Shown here one piece after another: positions 1-10,700 of a DNA stretch of 33,702 nucleotides; the first letter of the stretch is position 1; every line of letters begins with the position of its first letter. The position numbers were made by a program, and so were the translations under genes. The notes beneath the pieces were generated by a model. That model had not been told where the DNA came from. It saw only the letters and a program-made list of their open reading frames with translations, and searched no databases. Origin of the DNA: Sperchopsis tessellata (Eukaryota; Arthropoda; Insecta; Coleoptera; Hydrophilidae); assembly GCA_033557685.1 (NCBI GenBank), contig JAWQRN010000222.1, positions 1 to 33,702 on the forward strand. Direction: 5' to 3'.

Positions 1-115
1 CCGACGTTTCGTCCACTGTTGCAAGGGACATTTTCAAGGCGAGTGATGTTACTTCAATAAATGAATTCACTGCAGTTCACTCTACACGGTTTCCACCCGG
101 AAACAACATTCATAC
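1..115. repeat. Dispersed repeat fragment, copy 1
   Basis: The window opens with CCGACGTTTCGTCC followed by a moderately G+C-rich stretch unlike the A+T-rich intron after it. The first 39 bases match 33500-33538 at 32 of 39 positions in the same orientation by hand alignment. At 89-104 it carries a perfect 6-bp stem with a 4-base loop (GTTTCC, ACCC, GGAAAC). The string CCACCCGGAAACA at 93-105 recurs at 2151-2163. I infer a non-autonomous transposon or SINE family and cannot name it. The true left end lies outside the window, and the right end is a guess. Confidence 0.5.
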
Positions 116-174
116 AGATACTAACCATGGAAGTCTATTACATTTAATATGATTAATGTTATTATTTTTTCTAG

Positions 175-387
175 AATGCTCTTCTGCAAGAAACCACAGA
201 AGAATGGGAACAATGTGAGAAGAAAATGAAGGATGTGAAATGCTGGATTGAGAAAACCAAAACAGCTCTTGATTCTCAACAGAATAAAAAGAAACCTCTC
301 AGAGATCAGCATGCTATCAGAGAGAAGATGCTTGCTGATGTTCAAATTCAAAAAACTAAGATTTCACTATCTGTTGAAAAACTTCAG
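175..387 (+). CDS. Msp300: Nesprin/Msp300-like coding exon, spectrin-like helix segment
   Basis: This internal exon encodes 71 residues with no stop. The acceptor is TTTTTTCTAG ending at 174, preceded by a T-rich tract, and the donor is CAG/GTAAGA at 387/388. The exon is phase 0 at both ends. The product is charged and helical. It reads like a spectrin-type repeat, with the tryptophans of EEWEQCEKKM and CWIEKTKTALDS near residues 11 and 24, then KKKPLRDQ and ending SVEKLQ. The layout resembles insect Msp300 (nesprin-1 orthologue), a giant actin-to-nuclear-envelope linker; that assignment is from memory of the family, not a search. The gene start lies upstream of the window. Reading on past 387 gives only A+T-rich intron translation up to a stop at 609. 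Confidence 0.8.
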
Positions 388-756
388 GTAAGAAATAAAA
401 TTTGGTTTAATTTCACATTATATGCCTTCAAACTGGAGTACTATATTTTTACTAATGATTTTAATTTTTTTTTTTTTGTTTTTGAATTTTTGAAGTATGA
501 AAATATGGTTGATCTGTGTTTAAGTCTCAAGGATGATACTTGTAAAATAAAAGGAGTTGTTAATTTTTGTTTTATGACAAGAAGGCTTTCGACAACAAAA
601 ATCACATAAATTTCCTTTATTTTTTAAGAATGAGTTCATATTTTTTTCTCATATATACTTTTTTTTCATCTCCTTCAATAAATATGAAACTATATTTTTT
701 AACCTGCATTTAAATCTATTTGAATAATAAAACTAAAAATCATACTCAATCTACAG
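388..756 (+). other. Intron, 369 bp
   Basis: The intron runs from GTAAGA at 388 to CTACAG at 751-756. It holds a poly-T run around 465-477 and A+T-rich sequence. I see no other feature in it. Confidence 0.8.
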
Positions 757-1017
757 CTTCATTTCCGTTCTGGAATTGGTGGAGACTCGCAAGTGACTCA
801 ATCTGCTCAAGATTTAATCCATGAACTAGATGAACTACATGATTCAGTCCGTGGCCAGTCAACACAACTCGAAGCAGCCATCACCCAAGTTGACCAGTAC
901 CAAATGGAGGTCCAACAGCTTCGTCAGCAGATAATCCAAGTAGAGCAACAGCTCAGGGCTGTATCAGCTCCAACACACTTACCATATGACAGAGATCAAG
1001 CAGCTAGAGATCAACAG
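757..1017 (+). CDS. Msp300: Nesprin/Msp300-like coding exon, spectrin-like coiled coil
   Basis: This exon encodes 87 residues and is phase 0 at both ends. The acceptor CTACAG ends at 756; the donor is CAG/GTAGGA at 1017/1018. It starts LHFRSGIGGDSQV, directly continuing SVEKLQ of the previous exon. It then forms a long amphipathic helix (residues 15-70) with heptad-like leucines, including LIHELDELHDSV and QQLRQQIIQVEQQLRAV. It ends with APTHLPYDRDQAARDQQ. The helix breaks at the proline-containing segment and would resume in whichever exon comes next. Two candidate partners exist, at 4481 and 4761. The ATG within the exon (793) is a methionine-free artefact of open-frame calling, not a start: coding sequence clearly begins at the splice acceptor. 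Confidence 0.85.
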
Positions 1018-4000
1018 GTAGGAAACCCCGAATTTGTGTGTGATTTTTTTGTTTTATTTGAAAATGGAGGTGGCATGCTTTTGGTTGTTAAGTTTAGTCT
1101 AGTGTTCTTGTCTGAACATGATGTCGATTGGTCACACGATGACGTTCCATGATATAAAATGCAATGCAGTCACATATTTGCAGACTTCTTTGGGTGATCC
1201 CATTGAATTAAGGAAGATATTAAAGCACATGTTTAAAAATTGTTCTTGATGATTGAATTTTATAAGTTGTCATGAATTGATCTGAGTTTCAGGCATGTTC
1301 CAAGGGTCATTTGCAGGAAATTAATTGGTCCATGGGAAATAGCTAACTTGAAATTTCAGTTTAAATTGAATGAATACTTAAAAATTATTTAGATGGAAAC
1401 AAAATTAATTGTAATCAGATTACCAAAGATGAAAGTACTAAAACAGGAAAGAATTTCATCAAATAATAAAATATTTGAGAAAAATCATGAAGGAAGTATA
1501 AAATTCCAGATTTTACAAAACAAAATTGTATGGATAGAGATTTTGCCAAATCTTTTTTTATAAACTGTTACTTTTCTATATGAAACAATCAGGGACAATG
1601 CATTAATGTGATTATAATTCAGATCGTCTACCAATAACATCCATGATACTTGTATCCTTGATTTTTTTTCTGATGGAAATGTTTTGATGGATTGATAGAT
1701 TCAATGCAATTCCAAAATGTAAATAATGTTATAACACATAATATAAATATATTGAAAGCGAATTATTAAAGTACCTAGATTTATACAGATTCAATTGAAT
1801 AACATTAAAACTGTTATATTTAATGTATTGAAAATAATATTTTCTACAAAATAAGTACATTTCACTATACTTTCCCATCTCATACAATTGCACAATTACT
1901 GCTTTAATTAACATAATAAAAATTTCATTAGTACTAAAAGTTTTGTATATAAATCAAGCAATTTTGGAAAATATTAGATGACTGTTAAATTGCTCTGGTT
2001 CAATGCATTAGTACAATAGAGCAAAGAATATCTCTTTTCAAAATCAAAATGTTTGAATTTTCTATAACGCAATTTTTAACATTCACTAATACTGTAGGTT
2101 TAAAGAAAACAAATAAATATATTCTTAAATGAAATTGACTTTAATGATATCCACCCGGAAACACCTTCTCTAAAATATATTCTTATCAGTATGATCCTTC
2201 GCTGCAAAGGAACAACTTTTACTTGGTATAGTTTTCATTGATGGAGAACCGAATTAAAATTAGTGTTATCCATTCTTGATTTCTTAAGTCTTCTTTATTA
2301 ACCTTTTTTGTGTAGGAAGCGTATGTATTCACAATACAAAATCTTCATTGTGGTGCAGTAACCGGATTAATACACGGAGCTAGTTTATATACTAATTTCT
2401 AGAAGTTTGCGCTTCCATTAGTTTGTAAATGTTTATAATTCAGTTACCTTCCCTCAAATATAAAATATTAATGCTGTTTTGTCTTCTTCACAAAATGGAA
2501 TTCCCTAAATAAATTTAATGAGTATTAAACTAATATAACAAGCAGGCCACTAGTTTACGAAAAAAAGCTTAAATAAAATTCGTGTAAAATCAGTACTTAA
2601 AAGTAGCCCAATTTTAGTTATTTTGAATATATTTATTTTAAAACCTCAGAATTAAATATTTGTGGTATTAAAATATAAAGTATATTTGTATGTATTATTA
2701 AGTTTTATGTATATATAATCTATCACACAATGTATGTAATGTACATAAATTCTAATGTAAATTAAAAATACATCATTGGCTTATAACTTAAAACGATCAT
2801 TTTGGAAATTGCATGTCTGTAAATTTATATTTATGAATTTAATATAGATTATCTGGTTGATCACAAAAAAAGGAAGTTATTGATTATAGTAGAAATTGTT
2901 TATTTTGGCAAAAGCTCAAGTTATTATTGTTAAGCTAAGAATCTAAAATTATGTATGTAATGGATGATACACATAAAATATAAATTTTCTCTAAAAGTTT
3001 GTCATAATATCATGTTTACTCTATTTGTCATATGCCAAGCTTTTAATGTTAAAGTGATATTATTTACACTGTGTTTCATCATTATCATTATAGTTATACT
3101 TGATGTAACTAATTTTTGGTCAATACAAGCACAAACAATTATGAGCATACCTTCGATTTTTTTTTTAATAAACCTAAACATACCTATGTTCCATTATAAA
3201 AAAGATCATGAATGTAAATGAATACTTTTTTTGTGTAAAATAATCATAATTTTAAAAAAATAAAAAACTTATTTATGCTCAAATTACTTTTTATTTAAAA
3301 GTAGGAATGTGCAATTTTTTGATGACTCAAATATTGTAATCCATTCAAAACCTGTATTGCATTTTATATCATACTTGTTTTATGTTCTAAGTTGGGGGTA
3401 CTACTTCAAATAAAACAAAAAGCTAGTACCTCAGTTATGTTCGTTGATAGAGACATTGTGACTAAACCTTAACAAGCCAACTCCAAATTTGATCGCCCAT
3501 TTTCGCACAGCCGTAGCTAGCAATATAGACAAAAATTAACAAAAAAAAACAAAAAAGTGGCAATTGGATCTTTCCCCGAACTGTTCACAATTATATATTG
3601 AATAATAACAGCACAAATCTCTGCGAAATTCAAAAAATTTTCAAAATTAATACTAGTTAATATGTATTCAAGTACATAACTTGGAAACATTTTGATGAAG
3701 ATCAATTTTGTATAGCTCACTTTTTGAATAAGACAGAGGGCGCTGCAGAGGTGGCTGTGACACGTTCATCAAGGTGTTTCCACTGCCCCTCTCCCAGCAT
3801 TTGGGGTTTTGTGTTTGTTTGGTTTCGGGTTTTTTCTCTTATGCTTTTACTTTACTGCTTTCATACACATTGCTAGTAAACGGTATGCTTTTACTTTTCA
3901 CAATAAGAGGGTTTTTCTGTTTTCAAGCCACTATTACAAGGTTACTTATTAGAAAATTAAATTATTAAATTTTTAGCATTTTAATAAGCCAATTCAAAAT

Positions 4001-4480
4001 TAAACATTAATATTATTGCTCAAACTTATGATATAGTAATTCATGTTTTTTTTTTAAATATTATACAAAATTGATAAATAGAAATTATTTTGTATACATC
4101 TTCCAATCATGTGCTGTAGATTCTAACAAATTAACCTGTAAACTGTATAAAGTATTCACTAAAAATATTAATGATCTGTAAAATAGTTCATCTTTGAATT
4201 ACCTCTATTTTTCTATTAAGTAATCTTGATGCTAGGCATCATTATTAATATTTATCTTTAATTCACCAAAGCACTTCATACACATCAACACATACATTTT
4301 GCTTTTACCATTTATTTGAGTATTTGTTTGGTTGAATCATGAAGCGAACACGAGTTTTGTTTTGTTCGCCATTTGTTTGATTGTTTCTCATAGAGCATTT
4401 TGATTTTATTCATTTTTGCTGCACTCCTTTCCTCTATAATCCCACTGTTTTCTGTACCTTCCTATTTGATAAAACAACAG
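1018..4480 (+). other. Long intron, 3.46 kb
   Basis: This intron is A+T-rich throughout, with many poly-A/T runs and short open frames of no coding character. Landmarks are CCACCCGGAAACA at 2151-2163 (shared with 93-105) and a more G+C-rich island around 3731-3800 containing CAGAGGGCGCTGC. A pyrimidine-rich stretch before 4470 leads to the acceptor AACAACAG at 4473-4480. I found no RNA gene or transposase remnant in it. Confidence 0.7.
3734..3746. promoter_or_regulatory. Possible CTCF-like site
   Basis: CAGAGGGCGCTGC resembles the AG-x-GGCGC core bound by insect CTCF and lies in a local G+C-rich island inside an A+T-rich intron. The match is short and could arise by chance or belong to a dispersed repeat. 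Confidence 0.15.
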
Positions 4481-4591
4481 GCCAGTAGAGACCGGATGCG
4501 CACGTTGCAAAGCAAAATGGCCGCTCGTAATGAGCGCATGAAGCTTATTCTTCAGCGGGGCACACCGGACTCTGGCCCACTTGATACCTAG
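4481..4591 (+). CDS. Msp300: Candidate alternative last coding exon of the Msp300-like gene
   Basis: After a pyrimidine-rich stretch and the acceptor AACAACAG, a phase-0 frame encodes 36 residues and then TAG at 4589-4591. It starts ASRDRMRTLQSKMAARNERM and ends GTPDSGPLDT. The first 25 residues form a charged amphipathic helix that would extend the coiled coil of the 757-1017 exon. No in-frame donor is convincing before the stop. AATAAA follows 96 bases after the stop and a GT-rich patch lies just beyond it, so I read this as a short-isoform terminal exon formed by intronic polyadenylation. It would be mutually exclusive with the exon at 4761, whose opening residues (IEAYRCRIAYLMTII) have a similar helical pattern. 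The exon is well supported by codon character and splice phase; its terminal status is inferred. Confidence 0.65.
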   Translation, partial: ASRDRMRTLQSKMAARNERMKLILQRGTPDSGPLDT

Positions 4592-4686
4592 CCTCTTTAT
4601 CTACCTCTCTGTCACTTTAACGACCTTGACAAATTACCGAATGTGACATACACGCGTCGCAGCCACCAACATGCATTGCGTGTGTA

Positions 4687-4692
4687 AATAAA
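4687..4692 (+). terminator. Poly(A) signal AATAAA for the short isoform
   Basis: Canonical AATAAA, followed after about 18 bases by the GT-rich patch TTGTGTTTGC (4711-4720), which is the usual arrangement of a cleavage site. It lies between the short terminal exon and the giant exon. Confidence 0.55.
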
Positions 4693-4758
4693 TATAAAAC
4701 ATTTAAATTATTGTGTTTGCGCGAATTAGTACTGATTGCATATTATTCATCCGTGATT

Positions 4759-4766
4759 AGGCGCAG
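4759..4766 (+). promoter_or_regulatory. Splice acceptor(s) of the giant exon, tandem AG
   Basis: The open frame is closed upstream by TAG at 4758-4760, whose AG can itself serve as the acceptor, so exon sequence would begin GCG CAG ATT in phase 0 to match the donor at 1017. A second AG six bases on (4765-4766) is also phase 0 and would drop Ala-Gln. The string TACTGAT near 4729-4735 could be the branch point. The later AG at 4779-4780 would put the exon in the wrong phase. The upstream pyrimidine tract is weak. Confidence 0.55.
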
Positions 4767-7700
4767 ATTGAAGCCTACAGATGTCGGATAGCCTACTTGA
4801 TGACCATCATTCACCGTGTGGATCCATACTATGTGATGCCAAATCCCACCGAAACTGCTCTACTCGGTATATCTTATGCCGACATCGCAGCCGGTAGATC
4901 AAGATCACGCCCAACATCTGAAGAACGTGAATCTACCACATCTACCATTATTATTAATCAATCAACATCAGCAACTCTGGAGAAGGTTTCTCCGCAAGCC
5001 CCTGAGACTAGTGTTAGCATACCTACTGTTATGTCACCTCCCGAACATGAAATTACCTTAACTGAAAGTCATATCATTCAAACTGCTGAGAAAGCAAAAG
5101 CATATAGGAGAGGCAGGTCGCCAGCTACTAAACAACCGCGGGTCTACCCTCAAAGTAAATCTCCAAGAAGAGACAAAATTAGACAAGATTCGCGATCATT
5201 TAAAAATAATTCCCCTGTATCCCAATTTCAGTCAGATAAAAAATTAAGCAAACCGGAAGATAATTGTGAGTCATCTCAAAATGCAGGCAATAGAGGTAGC
5301 AAACCTGAGGAAACGTTAAAATATCCTGAGAGAAAGTTCTATAATAGGAATAGGTCACCAAGAGTATCTGAATCAGAACAAACCAAGGAAGGTTCATATA
5401 TAAAAAGAATTTCATCACCAAGGGTATCGGAATCTGAACAAGTTTTTGTAAAAAGAATTTCATCACCTAGAGTATCTGAATCTGAACAAGCTTTTGAAAT
5501 ACCTCGTCCCAAAGTTATTAGATCACCGAGAATTTCGGAATCTAGATCTCCTAGGGTCTCAGAATCAGATAATTTCGAAATTCCAAGACCTAAATTTATT
5601 AGATCACCTAGACCTTCTGAATCTGAACATACCCAGCATATTACAATTCATGATCAATCTACAAAATACCCAGAAAGACAATTTTATAGCAGAACTAGAT
5701 CACCTGCTGTAAATGTAATAGAACCTCAGCACAAAAAGAAGGATACAATACCATCACAAAAATCTGCAGATAAAACTAGATCTGACAGACGTGGTCGCTC
5801 ACCAAGAAGGCGTGATGATAAACCTAAATCCACACCTTCTATCGCTGCCAAAGAAGAAAGTAGTAATGTTTCAACCACAGACAGTGCTACTTTATTGAGC
5901 TCAGACTTCTTAAATGTAACAGAAAAAACAAGAGGTCGTTCCCCAAGCCCTATGTGGCTTCCAGGCTCTACATCGTATGCTGAGATTCTAATGGGTTATC
6001 AACAGGCTATGCTAGGTACATCAAATCCTGCTCAGGAGCCATCTTATACAAAGTTAGTTACTGAGGAACAGAAGGTTATTGTTAAACCTGATCAGAAACA
6101 TACAACTACTATCGAACAAATAGATACAAGACCGTTCTTCCGTCAGCAGAAACAAACAAAATCGGCGGAACAAAAACATCCCCGGCATTCGGCACCTGAA
6201 CGCCAACACAGGCCTATTTCTCATCAAATTGAAAATGTCGCTCAACAAACACCCCCTGTTCAATTTCACACCCCCCCTGAACAACCTCAAACTTCTCAAA
6301 ATTGGACCCAAATTCAAATTCAATATCAACAAACCCATCCAACATACTATGAACAAACTACCATGACCCCTGATATTCAGCAATCAAATTATTACCAACA
6401 AATGCTACAGCATCAAACATTGCAAAACATTGCCCCAGAAATGTTCGATTATATTCAGCCAATGCCGGATTTGGTTGGTTTTATAGCATCAGGTCAACAA
6501 TTAATGAGCTCTGGATTAGGCACATATACGTCATCTGATCCATACAATGTAACCTCAGGTATTTGCTACCCAGATCAATCAATGCACTTCCCACAAAGCT
6601 ATGATTTGCATCAACAGGCTAATCAATATAGCACAAATTCATTTTCAAAATCAATTTATGACATAACTGAACCCAACACACCACTGGATGTAGTAAAAGC
6701 ACCAGTTAGGTCTATGCAAACAGTAGAATCATCCAAAACTTCTCATACTATTGCACTTGACAATATGCCACAGAAACATAATGAGAGAGATCTCAGCAGT
6801 CCTAAACCTAAAGAGATTGAAAAGCCTGTAGAAATCCCTAAATTAGAAACAGTAACTAAAGAAGTAATTCAGGAACACCCTTCAGGCTCACATTTCTCGT
6901 ATGCTCAAATACTATCTCAGGGACTTAAAGTTAAACCTCTCCAGCCATCCAGTATGCAAGAAGTACAACCGAAAACGACACAACCAATAATTCCTAAACA
7001 TCATGGTGACACTATCATGATGAAGGAAGACCAAATCCACAGGGAATTTACGCGCAAACTCAAGAAGGATACTCAAAAGGATTATATTCCTGATTGTGTT
7101 ACTACACAACATAAAAAACCTAAACCCCACAAGGAAAAACGATACGGGCATGTAGAAATTGCCTTACCAGAAAATATTCAGATATCAAGTTACTATGGAG
7201 AGCCTATTGTTGAACCAGTAGGTGGTAGCGAAATATTTGAACCTCTACAGAAAGATTTATCTTCTAATGAAGAAAAAGATATTACCCCAAATACAGACAA
7301 ACCACAAAAGAAACAAAAACATAAAAAATCTAAGAATATTAAAAATGACGATGAAATCGAAATTGCATTGAAAGCAATTGAAAAAGAAAATAAAACAAAG
7401 CAAAAAGTAATTAAAACAAATATACACGATGATAAAGACTCAAAAACATCACAAACACCTTCAAAAAAGAAGAAGAATAAATCAAATATAAAAATAACTA
7501 CAGTTGAAACAATTACCACTACAGTATCTGAAGAACCCCACACAGATTCACTAACAGCGGTTATTACAGAAACAAGAACAGAAAAAACTACACATATAAT
7601 TAAACCAGACACTCTAAAAGAAGATACACAAATTGAAGATAAAAAGCAAAAGACTACAAGGAAAAAACAAAAGAAAACTAGTACATCAGATATATCTAGC

Positions 7701-10700
7701 GATGAAAAAATTACCGATGTAGAAAATAAAACACCAACATCAAAGACTTCAGAAAAAAATACAGATGTCTCCAAGAACAATAATGAAGATCATTCTCACA
7801 CAAAAAAATCCAAGAAAAATAAAAATAAGAAAAAAAATGACAAGGAACTAGTAGTTAAATCATCTGGACCTGAAAATATTAAAATATTACTTCCACAAGA
7901 TACTACTATTAAAGGCAGGCAAAAACATATTTCACAATCATTTATTGATATGGAGTCCAGATCTACTGAAGAGATCTTACTGGAAGACAGTAACACTTTA
8001 AAAAAGAAGAAAAAGAAAAATATTAAGAAACAGGAATCACTAAAAGAACTTGAAACTAGTGATGCCACAAAAGAAGAACCTTTAACTCTCACTGAAGGAA
8101 TAAAGCCTAAAACTGCACCTGTACTCATTAAGGGTGAAATTGATACAGCTTCTACTGCTAAAGAAATGAAAATAATAAATGCATCATCAGCTCAAATAAA
8201 CAAAAAGAAGAAAAATAAAAAATCTAAACCTCCTGCAAATACAGAGGAAACTCAAAAAGAATTATTAGAGCCAACTAAACTAGCTGAACCAACTACAGAA
8301 ATGCCTGTAACTGATACACCTACAGAAATGGAGAAAGGCAATAAAAACAAAAAATCCAAAAAACGTAAAGAATCTGATAAAGAATCAATTTCAAATGTGT
8401 TGGTTAAACATGACGTACCATCTAAAATTGAAGATATGCATAACCTAGATTATAATGATACACCAGACAAAAAAGTAGAGGATGTATTGATAAAAGAACA
8501 AAACAAAGAAGATCCTACAGAAACCAGCATTGTTTCTCAAATTATAACTACAAACACGAACATAATTATCCAACAGTCAGTGGAACCAACTAAAGTAGAA
8601 AATATTAATATAAGCGAAAATGTAACATTGCTTCCTAAAGAAGAAAGCATTCAGCAAAAGGAAGAACTTCAGGTAAAAGAGAAACCTGTTTATAAAGGTG
8701 AAATCGATGAAACAAGCAGTCGATCGGCTGAAATAGTAAATGAACCTGTGGTATTTTCTGATGAAGATACAACTGTTAAAACAGATACACTTGTTATACC
8801 AGTTACTGATGAAGAAAAATTAGTAGAAACATCTCCTGTAACTGTAATTCATAAAAATATTGAGACTTGCCCATTAACTGAAAATATCACTGTATATGAA
8901 ACTGACCCCAATCAGAAATTGATAAATCTTGTGGAGGTTGATCATACATTAGCAACAGATAAAACAACTGAATTACAGCATGTTACAGACATATTTATAT
9001 CACAAGAAAAGATAAACATTACGATGAATAAATCAGTAGAATTTAAAACACCTCTTTCAGACGTTGTTGAACCATTACAAGAAAAACCGAAAGAAGAATT
9101 GAAATCAGCATCCAAAGGGCTTCCTATAGATGAAACTAGCACCTTACGGGCTTATCTCCCAGAGGAGCTTATCGTTCATTCTGAAAATGAACAAGAACAT
9201 AAAGAAGATAACGTATTTCCAGTTGAATCCCTATCTGAAAAGGCATCAGAAATTTCTTCTGTGACTGTCATTCACAAAAATATTGAAACTAGTTCAATGA
9301 CTGAAAATATAGTAGTACGTGAAAATAAGCCAGAAGAAAATAAAATTGAAATACAGATGGCTGAAAATATTAACAATGTACAGCAACGAATGGATAAATT
9401 TATAGAAGAGGAAAAAATTGATAGTACTATTCCAACAATTAAAACTTGTACAGTATCAGAAAGTGAAGCAACATTACAAGGAAATCCAGCTGAAGTAGCT
9501 AAAGTTTCATACAAAGGTCTACCTATAGATGAAACTAGTACTTTGTGGGCTGATATATTGGATGAGCCTATGATCTTTTCTGAAGATGAAGAAGAAAGCA
9601 ATACAATTAGTAAGGATATGCAATTAAAAGTAGTGGAGCCTAAAAGTAGCATCATTTCCACTACAATTACTACTATTGAACATATACCACCAGAAGAAAA
9701 AATTATTTCAGAAGATAGGGTTATGCAAGCTGAGTCAAAACCAGTTGAACAGACTGAATTAATAAAACAGGTCAAAGAAAACGAAGTCGCCTCCAAAACA
9801 GTAAATAAAATTATTACTAAACCTTCTGAAACATTAATGTTAACAACAATCACGACCACCACTACCAAATCTGTTATACCAACAACAACAGAAGCTCAAC
9901 CAATTCCAACAATTAAACCAGTTGAAGAAACTAAGTTAAAGAAAAAATCTAAATCTTCGAAAAAGGCAAAACCAGTCGAAGAATTTAAATCAGCTCTAAA
10001 TGAGGAAGTTAAGTCTGCTGAAGAAGCTAAACCAGCAGAAGAAAGTAAGCCAAAGACCAAGAAAAAAGATAAGTCATCCAAATCAGTTAAAGTCGCCGAT
10101 GAATCTAATCCAACTGCAGATGTTAAACCAGCTGAAAAAGTTAAATCATCTGAAGTAAGGGAAGCACCTGAACAGTTTAAAGCATCTGAAGAGGTTAAAT
10201 TATCTGAAGAAGTTGAATCATTTAAAGAAGTAAAACTATCTGAAGAAATTAAACCAACTGAAGAAATTAAAATTAAACCAACAGAAGAACATAAACCAAA
10301 GACCAAACTAAAATATAAACCCTCCAAAAAATCAAAAGCCACAGATAAAACTAATCTATCTTCAGCTATAACAACTATAAATACAAAAAGCAAAACGTTA
10401 CTAGCTACTGAACCATCAGAAAAAATAAATCCAGCTCAAAATATACAGCCAGTTGAAGAAGTTACATATGAAATTGAACCGTCTAAAAAAGGCGAAGATT
10501 CAAAAAATACTACACAACTTAAAACAGTGACATCAATGGATGGAACTAAACTAGTTGAAGATGTTAAGGTAACTAATATTGTCACAATTACAGAAGAAAT
10601 TAAAACCACTGAAGAAACTAAACCAACTTTAACTATCCAATCGGTGAAAGTAGATGCAAAAGTTGAATTACAAAAACCAGATGCTGTGGAACAATTACAA

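Noticed and set aside
226..609. Exon 1 read through its donor as one 127-residue protein
   Set aside because: After 387 the translation becomes F/Y/N-rich intron sequence, and a strong donor (CAG/GTAAGA) lies exactly where coding character ends.
2964..3221. Hydrophobic open frame of 85 residues in the long intron
   Set aside because: F/I/L-rich translation of A+T-rich DNA. No signal peptide pattern, splice context or similarity that I recognise.
4400..4480. Open frame upstream of the alternative exon with a hydrophobic start, possibly a signal peptide or alternative first exon
   Set aside because: The hydrophobic stretch is the pyrimidine-rich tract of the acceptor read as codons. The charged helical sequence begins exactly after the AG at 4480.
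7193..7780. Long antisense open frame (about 195 residues) under the giant exon
   Set aside because: It is S/F/V-rich, as expected from reading GAA/AAA/ACA codons backwards, has no recognisable motif, and overlaps a well-supported coding exon.
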